A program made the translations under genes and the position numbers. 64,000 bases of DNA. Source: Lysobacter antibioticus. Its GTDB lineage: Bacteria; Pseudomonadota; Gammaproteobacteria; Xanthomonadales; Xanthomonadaceae. The DNA lies in contig NZ_JMTZ01000044.1 in assembly GCF_000731095.1 (NCBI RefSeq), positions 1 through 64,000 of the forward strand, read 5' to 3'. The notes beneath the pieces are model-generated. The model did no database searches. It was not told where the DNA came from and was given only the letters and a program-made list of their open reading frames with translations. Numbering within the stretch: the first letter of the stretch is position 1; each line of letters opens with the position of its first letter. This document shows positions 59,260 to 64,000 of this stretch, one piece after another.

Positions 59260-59978
59260 CGGGGGAAGGTCCTCACAGAATAGGGATGAGGTCCGAATCA
59301 TTCCGGTCCCGGATCCAGTGCCGGGCGCGCTGGTCAGCTTCAGACTGGCTGGGTCCGGATTCTCCGTGCGAACGAGAGGATTCCGGGCCGGGCTAAAGCC
59401 GCGGCGCCCGGCGGGCCGGGCACTGCGTCATGGCGCGGATGATACCGAAACGCTTGTTAAGCGCCGTTGCGCGCTGCGACATGCATTGCGAGGCGAAACC
59501 GGCTAGGCGTCGCACTCGCCGTGTGCGGCGCGCGGGGATTTCGGCGTTCGGATCGGCATCGCCGCAGGCGCGGCCGGCGGCGTTTTTCCGTTGCCGGGTG
59601 CGTACTTGCGTGCCTGCCGTGCTCGCGGCGGCTCGCATCGGCGAGGCATCGGTCGCGCGCGCCGCTGTGGGTTGCGGAAACGCAACGTCGACCGCGGCCA
59701 GACGCGCGCCGCGATGGCGTTCACGACTTTGCGTGCCGGTTGGCGCACGAAACGGCGCAGTACGGAGTGTGCCGCGCGCTTGCGGCGGTCGTTCGCGCAG
59801 ACGCCCATTCCGGCAAAGCCGTCGGGCCTTGCACGCGTGTCGCTGGCCTGCGTGCTTCCGGCGATGCCGACCGAGTTCATCGCGAGCGCAAACGCCGGGC
59901 AAAAAAAAAGCGCGGCCGGAGCCGCGCTTTTGTGTTGCCGATCGAATCACGCGGGGCGGCATTGCGCCGCCCGCAGAC
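59260..59978. other. 719-base stretch between the dehydrogenase and nuclease genes
   Basis: It holds the promoter of the dehydrogenase operon and the terminator at 59901-59932. No gene is supported; open frames here are unbroken runs typical of high GC with no ribosome-binding site or recognisable product. Confidence 0.5.
59901..59932 (-). terminator. terminator of the extracellular nuclease gene
   Basis: AAAAAAAAAGCGCGGC-CGGA-GCCGCGCTTTTG on the plus strand, read on the minus strand as a 7-bp GC stem extended by A-T pairs and followed by nine Ts. It lies 47 bases past the nuclease stop. Confidence 0.88.
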
Positions 59979-62900
59979 TTACCACCACCACGGTCCGGCG
60001 AGTTGGACGTGGTGCAGGGCGAAGTCGTTGAACGGATTCGGATCTTCCACTGCCGATGCGGCGAAGCCGAGCAGGGTCAGGCTGCGGTCCCACAGGCGCG
60101 GACGCGGTGCGACGATGACGAAGTCGAAACGCTGTTCGCTACGCGCCGCCAGTCGGGTGCCGTTGCAGGTCGCTTCGAAGCCGTTGCCGTGCGCGGCGAC
60201 GGTGCAGGTCCAGCCGCTCGGTGCGGCGATCGAGACGTTGCCTGCCGGCGCATCGCCGTACAGGTTCAGGCTCGGCAGCACCGCGACGTCGCCGCCGCGG
60301 TTGCGCACGGTGACGGCGAACTGGCCGCTCTGGCCGCCACGCAGGGCGCGCGGGCCGTCGACGTCGATGGCCAGGTCGGCGCGCGCGGTGGTTTCGATGC
60401 TGACGCTGGCGCCGTCGTTGCCCGGCACCGGGTCCAGCGACTGCGACTGCGCCGCGACCGCCAGGGTGGTGGTCTTGCCGATCATCGCTTCGCTGGCGAC
60501 GGCCGAGAGCGCGAACGTCGCCGTTTCGCCGTTGGCCATGCTGGTGCGGTTACAGGCGACGCTGGTCGAACCGTCGACCACGGCCGGGGCATCGCAGCTC
60601 CAGCCGGCCGGGGCGACCACGCTCAAGGCCGGCAGTTCGGCGTTGATGGCGAAGCCGATGCCGGGGTAGTCGGCTTGCTCGGGGCCGGCGTTGTTCAGCG
60701 CGACGCTGAAGTTCACCGGCTGGCCGACGCGCACCGAGGCGGTCGAGGTCGAAGCGGTCACCGCGAGATCCGCGCGGCGGCGGAAGTCGATGTAGGTGAT
60801 GACCGGGTCGTGGTCGGACAGGCGCGACGGCGAATCGCCGAGGCTGCGGTTGATCTCCGGGAAGTCGGCGTTGATGCGCGCGTGATCCAGCTTGAGGCCG
60901 GTCGCCGCGGCGATCAGGGCCTGGTTGGCCAGGACCTGGTCGATGGTCTGCGCATTGCCGCCGAAGGTGTAGGAGTAACGCTGATCCGGCGTGGCCAGTT
61001 CGCCGAGGTTGCTCAGGTTCGGCTCGACCAGGTCGGCGCCGTCGCCGGGCACCGCGGTCTGATCGTCCGGCGTCGGCGTGCCGGCGACGGTGTTGATCAC
61101 ATCGACGAGGCCGTCGTTGAACTCGAACGCGTTGAAGTCGCCGAGGGTGACGATGCGTTCGGCCGGATTGGCCAACTGGCGCTGCTGGATGAAGTCGGCG
61201 AGGAACACCGCCTGGGCCTGGCGCTTCATGCGCACGCGATGGCCGGCGTCGGTGTCGAGTTCGCTGTCGATCAGCGAGCGCTGGTGCACCAGGATCACGG
61301 TGATCGGGAAGCTGCGTCCGTCGCCGTTGTGGACCACCGCTTCGAGCACCAGCGGCGGACGATCGTTGAGCAGGGCGCTGTTGCCGTCCGGCTGGGTCCA
61401 GGTCGCGGTCTTGCCGGCCTGGGTCACCGACAGCACTTCGACGCGGGCGGTGCCGGCGGCGATGTCGGCGGTCTTGATCAGATAACCGACATCGATGCCG
61501 CCGATGTCGTTGCCTTCCAGCAGATAAGCGACGTACTTCGGATCGGGAAGGCCGGCGGCCACCGCGTCGGCGTTGACGCGCGCGGCGATGTCCTGAGCGG
61601 CGCTGATGTTCTCCACTTCGACCAGGCCGAGGATGTCCGGACGCTGCAGGTAACCGATGCCGAGCGAGATCTTGTTGAGACGGCGGGCATACGCGTCCGG
61701 CGTCAGCACCGGTTCGCCGATCGCCGGGTCGTTGGCGGCGTCGAAGAAACGCTCGACGTTGTAGGCCGCGACGGTGAACTCGCTCATGTCCGGCAGACGG
61801 GCCGCGGTCGGTTGGCGTTCCTGGGTGATCGTGGTCAGTGCATTCGGATCGCGCAGGATCGTGTAGCGGCGGAAGCCGTAGTCGAGCGGGCCGGTCAGGT
61901 TGGTCAGCACGGTGCCGCTGGACAGGTTGAACGCAGTGCCGCCGATCGCGTCGCTGTCGACGGTGATCAGCTCGGGGTTGAAGTCCCAACGCGGGATCGG
62001 CGGAATGCTGCCGCCGCCCGGAGCGCTGTCCGGCGCCTGGATGCCGGGTTCGCGGAACGGACGCGCCACGCCGGTGACCACGACGTTGAAGATGCCGTTA
62101 CCGCTGCCGGTGGCATTGGTTTCGTTCTTCGAGCCCTGGGTCGGCGAGACCACGGTCGCGCTCGGGATGGTCACGCGCATGCCTTCGAGGCGTTCGAGCT
62201 GGTCGAGACCGCCGGACGGATCCGGGAAGGTCGGGTTCAGCGCGATCGCGGCGGGCAAGGTGCTCGGACCGATCACCGGCGGCACCGAGATCAGCACCAC
62301 CTGCGGGGCATTGCCGAGCTCGGTGAGCGGCGCCTGGCCGGGGTCCGCGCCGGGCACGAACTCGATCACGCTGGCGTTGACGCGCACGACGTTGCCGACG
62401 GCGGCGATGGCCGGCGGCGCACTGCCGACGAACACGAACACGCCTTCGGAGGTGGCCGGATCGGCATCGATCTGGCTGTCCGGCGTCTGCAGGAAGAAGC
62501 CGTTGCTCTTGCGGCCGGTGACGATGCCGGTGGTGTAGACGCGCTGGCCGAGCAGCGGCGATTGCGCGCCATTGCCCTGGATAGCATGGATCGGGGTCAG
62601 CTCGACTTCATCGGTGACGATGGTGCCGATCGCTTCGGCATCGCCGAGGTTGGCGCCGACCGGAGCGCTGAGGCGGACGAAGAAGGTCTCGTCGTTCTCG
62701 TTCGCGTCGTCGACGGTGACGTGGATCACGATGGTCGCCGAGCTGGCGCCTTCCGGAATCGTCAGCGTGCCGGCGATCGAGGAGTAGTCGTCGCCGCCGG
62801 TCGCGGTGCCGTCGGCGGTGGCGTAGGACACGCTGACGCCGCCCGGGCCGGCCGCTTCCGACAGGCTCACGGTGAAACGGAAGTCCGGAGAGGACTCGAT

Positions 62901-63542
62901 CTGGGTGACGTCGGCGATGCTGAGCACCGGCAGGTTGGCGCCGGCGCAGGAGAACGCGACGCTGGCGCGGTTGCGCGGCGCCGGTGCGGCGGTATCGAAA
63001 TCGGCACCGTTGACGTTGCTGTCGGTGCAGCCCTTGCCGGCGCGCACCGCGGCGAGCACGGCGCTGATCGTCGCGGTCGGCTGGCTGCCTTCGGCGCAAT
63101 TGGCGGCGGTGCCGTAGCCGACGAAGTCGACGTTGCCGAGCGGGCAACTGCCGCTCAGCGTGGTGGTGTTGTTGACCAGCGCGACCTTGCCGGCGCCGGC
63201 CGCCATCGGGATCGTGCCGACCGTATCGGGCGTCGGCAGATCGACCGAGCCACCGGTGCCGTCGGCCTGCTTGACCAGGTAATAAGCGCCTGGCGCGAGG
63301 CTGCCGCTGAGTGCGGTGCGCTGCCAGGTGGTGCCGGCGCTGGAGGCGTACTGCACGCTCCAGCCGCTGAGATCGACGGCGGTGCTGCCGTTGTTGTGCA
63401 ACTCGATGAAATCGCTTTTCAGCGTGGCGCCGGAATTGCCGCCGCCGCCGTAAACCTGACTGATGACCACTTGCGCCTGCGCCGAACCGGCCGCCGCAAA
63501 GGCCAATACCGCCGCCAACAGGCGGCCCCCTAACTTATCCAT
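59979..63542 (-). CDS. ExeM/NucH-type extracellular nuclease
   Basis: 1187 residues from the ATG at 63542, with GGGGA six bases upstream; an ATG at 63554 is an alternative. Signal peptide LLAAVLAFAAAGSAQAQ. Then a lamin-tail domain (VVISQVYGGGGNSGATLKSD, to about 165), a Calx-beta domain (about 210-320), an OB-like region, and an endonuclease/exonuclease/phosphatase domain with NVERFFDAAN, LGLVEVENISAA, VTLGDFNAFEFND and the catalytic SDHDPVITYI. Two DUF11-like domains end the protein. ExeM/NucH enzymes degrade extracellular DNA, as in biofilm remodelling and nutrient uptake. A strong terminator follows at 59901. The promoter lies between 63542 and 63752. Confidence 0.92.
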   Translation of the reverse strand: MDKLGGRLLAAVLAFAAAGSAQAQVVISQVYGGGGNSGATLKSDFIELHNNGSTAVDLSGWSVQYASSAGTTWQRTALSGSLAPGAYYLVKQADGTGGSVDLPTPDTVGTIPMAAGAGKVALVNNTTTLSGSCPLGNVDFVGYGTAANCAEGSQPTATISAVLAAVRAGKGCTDSNVNGADFDTAAPAPRNRASVAFSCAGANLPVLSIADVTQIESSPDFRFTVSLSEAAGPGGVSVSYATADGTATGGDDYSSIAGTLTIPEGASSATIVIHVTVDDANENDETFFVRLSAPVGANLGDAEAIGTIVTDEVELTPIHAIQGNGAQSPLLGQRVYTTGIVTGRKSNGFFLQTPDSQIDADPATSEGVFVFVGSAPPAIAAVGNVVRVNASVIEFVPGADPGQAPLTELGNAPQVVLISVPPVIGPSTLPAAIALNPTFPDPSGGLDQLERLEGMRVTIPSATVVSPTQGSKNETNATGSGNGIFNVVVTGVARPFREPGIQAPDSAPGGGSIPPIPRWDFNPELITVDSDAIGGTAFNLSSGTVLTNLTGPLDYGFRRYTILRDPNALTTITQERQPTAARLPDMSEFTVAAYNVERFFDAANDPAIGEPVLTPDAYARRLNKISLGIGYLQRPDILGLVEVENISAAQDIAARVNADAVAAGLPDPKYVAYLLEGNDIGGIDVGYLIKTADIAAGTARVEVLSVTQAGKTATWTQPDGNSALLNDRPPLVLEAVVHNGDGRSFPITVILVHQRSLIDSELDTDAGHRVRMKRQAQAVFLADFIQQRQLANPAERIVTLGDFNAFEFNDGLVDVINTVAGTPTPDDQTAVPGDGADLVEPNLSNLGELATPDQRYSYTFGGNAQTIDQVLANQALIAAATGLKLDHARINADFPEINRSLGDSPSRLSDHDPVITYIDFRRRADLAVTASTSTASVRVGQPVNFSVALNNAGPEQADYPGIGFAINAELPALSVVAPAGWSCDAPAVVDGSTSVACNRTSMANGETATFALSAVASEAMIGKTTTLAVAAQSQSLDPVPGNDGASVSIETTARADLAIDVDGPRALRGGQSGQFAVTVRNRGGDVAVLPSLNLYGDAPAGNVSIAAPSGWTCTVAAHGNGFEATCNGTRLAARSEQRFDFVIVAPRPRLWDRSLTLLGFAASAVEDPNPFNDFALHHVQLAGPWWW

Positions 63543-63718
63543 GTTTTTCCCCATGTGGACGCCTGGATCCCCCCGGAAGCAGACAGAGGGGATTGTGCAT
63601 CAATGCTCACTTTTTGGCGTTGCAAGGGCATGACGGCCCGGAAAATCGCGACCTGGGTCACTCTCGGCGGGCTCCGGCGGGTCTCGGCGCCGCCCGGGAC
63701 GGCCCGGACGGCGTCGAA

Positions 63719-63740
63719 GCCCCCGGCTTGCGCCGGGGGC
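63719..63740. terminator. hairpin after the DUF11-like partial gene
   Basis: GCCCCCGGC-TTGC-GCCGGGGGC, a perfect 9-bp stem 12 bases beyond the stop at 63753 (minus strand). No U-tract follows on the minus strand, so it may be a weak terminator. Confidence 0.5.
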
Positions 63741-63752
63741 GGGCGAGGCGAC

Positions 63753-64000
63753 TCAGGGCTGAGGCGCGCCGCCGGGGGCGAGGATCCGCAGCGTGGTCCG
63801 CGCGGCGTTATCGGCCGGGTCCGGATCGGCCGACGGGGACGTCACCGAGGCGGCGAGCTCGACCGTGCGCCCGGCCATCGAGGCGTCGGTAGCGGCGCGC
63901 AGATGGAACCACTGCGAGACATGGCCGCTGCTGTCGACCTGTTCGCCGGTGCAGGCGAGGCTGGTGTGGTCGCCCTCGACCACCGGCACTCCACAGCGCC
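63753..64000 (-). CDS. C-terminal part of a DUF11-like secreted protein (partial)
   Basis: The frame is open to the window edge and gives 81 residues ending in LRILAPGGAPQP. The segment CTGEQVDSSGHVSQWFHLRA and VELAASVTSPSADPDPADNA with DNAA is the last strand pair of a DUF11/CARDB-like Ig module, as at the end of the nuclease. It probably belongs to another secreted protein upstream on the minus strand. A short intergenic region separates it from the nuclease gene. Confidence 0.7.
   Translation of the reverse strand, partial: RCGVPVVEGDHTSLACTGEQVDSSGHVSQWFHLRAATDASMAGRTVELAASVTSPSADPDPADNAARTTLRILAPGGAPQP

Noticed and set aside
59430-63533. Long plus-strand open frame (1367 codons) opposite the nuclease gene
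   Set aside because: Arg/His/Val-rich shadow product; the minus strand encodes a recognisable multidomain nuclease with start, signal peptide and terminator.

Overview
The window is GC-rich chromosomal DNA of a Lysobacter-like member of the Xanthomonadaceae. The taxonomic call is an inference from the gene families, the plsY-birA-coaX-SPOR order, short GTAGGAGCGGC repeat elements like those described in Stenotrophomonas, and several secreted lytic or toxic proteins. Nearly all of the DNA is accounted for by about 55 protein genes, one tRNA, two sigma-54 promoters and a set of REP-like repeats.

Layout. 1-5.1 kb: the end of an unidentified gene, a 1139-residue DUF11/GEVED surface protein, then 1.26 kb without a clear gene that holds a sigma-54 promoter and a palindrome. 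5.1-12 kb: a stand-alone IS5-type transposase N-terminal domain, a HAD hydrolase, an edema-factor/ExoY-like toxin with a decayed neighbour, small secreted proteins and a GNAT acetyltransferase. 12-17 kb: an Atm1-type ABC exporter, a catalytically dead class D beta-lactamase-like protein, and a 59-residue peptide followed by a YcaO enzyme (candidate RiPP locus). 17-21.5 kb: the RNA repair locus rtcR / sigma-54 promoter / structured leader / rtcB / rtcA. 21.5-23.5 kb: a lipoprotein and a type 44 polymorphic toxin. 23.8-28.3 kb: a four-gene, translationally coupled lipid operon (sterol desaturase-like, fatty acid desaturase, ketosynthase fused to a heme-oxygenase-like oxidase, unknown). 28.5-33.8 kb: a 1328-residue zeta-toxin effector preceded by three paralogous small genes, probably immunity genes. 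34-43 kb: dusA, an amidinotransferase-family hydrolase, a PhoP/PhoQ-like two-component system, a REP-rich intergenic region, mtfA-like peptidase and a DAK2-DegV fusion. 43-48 kb: plsY, birA, coaX, a SPOR protein, tRNA-Thr and arginase. 48-55 kb: entericidin, CsbD, a lipoprotein, trpS, an MBL-fold hydrolase, a VOC protein, a HEAT-repeat protein and an M23 peptidase. 55-64 kb: a branched-chain 2-oxoacid dehydrogenase operon (E1alpha, E1beta, E2), an ExeM/NucH-type extracellular nuclease and the end of another DUF11-like protein.

The window mixes housekeeping blocks with warfare and specialised-metabolism genes. Three unrelated toxins lie in it without any secretion apparatus; two of them carry C-terminal regions that resemble the delivery domain of Xanthomonadales type IV secretion effectors. 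The most promising undescribed items are the YcaO/peptide pair, the triplicated immunity genes beside the zeta effector, the dead beta-lactamase fold, the structured leader of the rtcBA transcript, and the ketosynthase-oxidase fusion operon.
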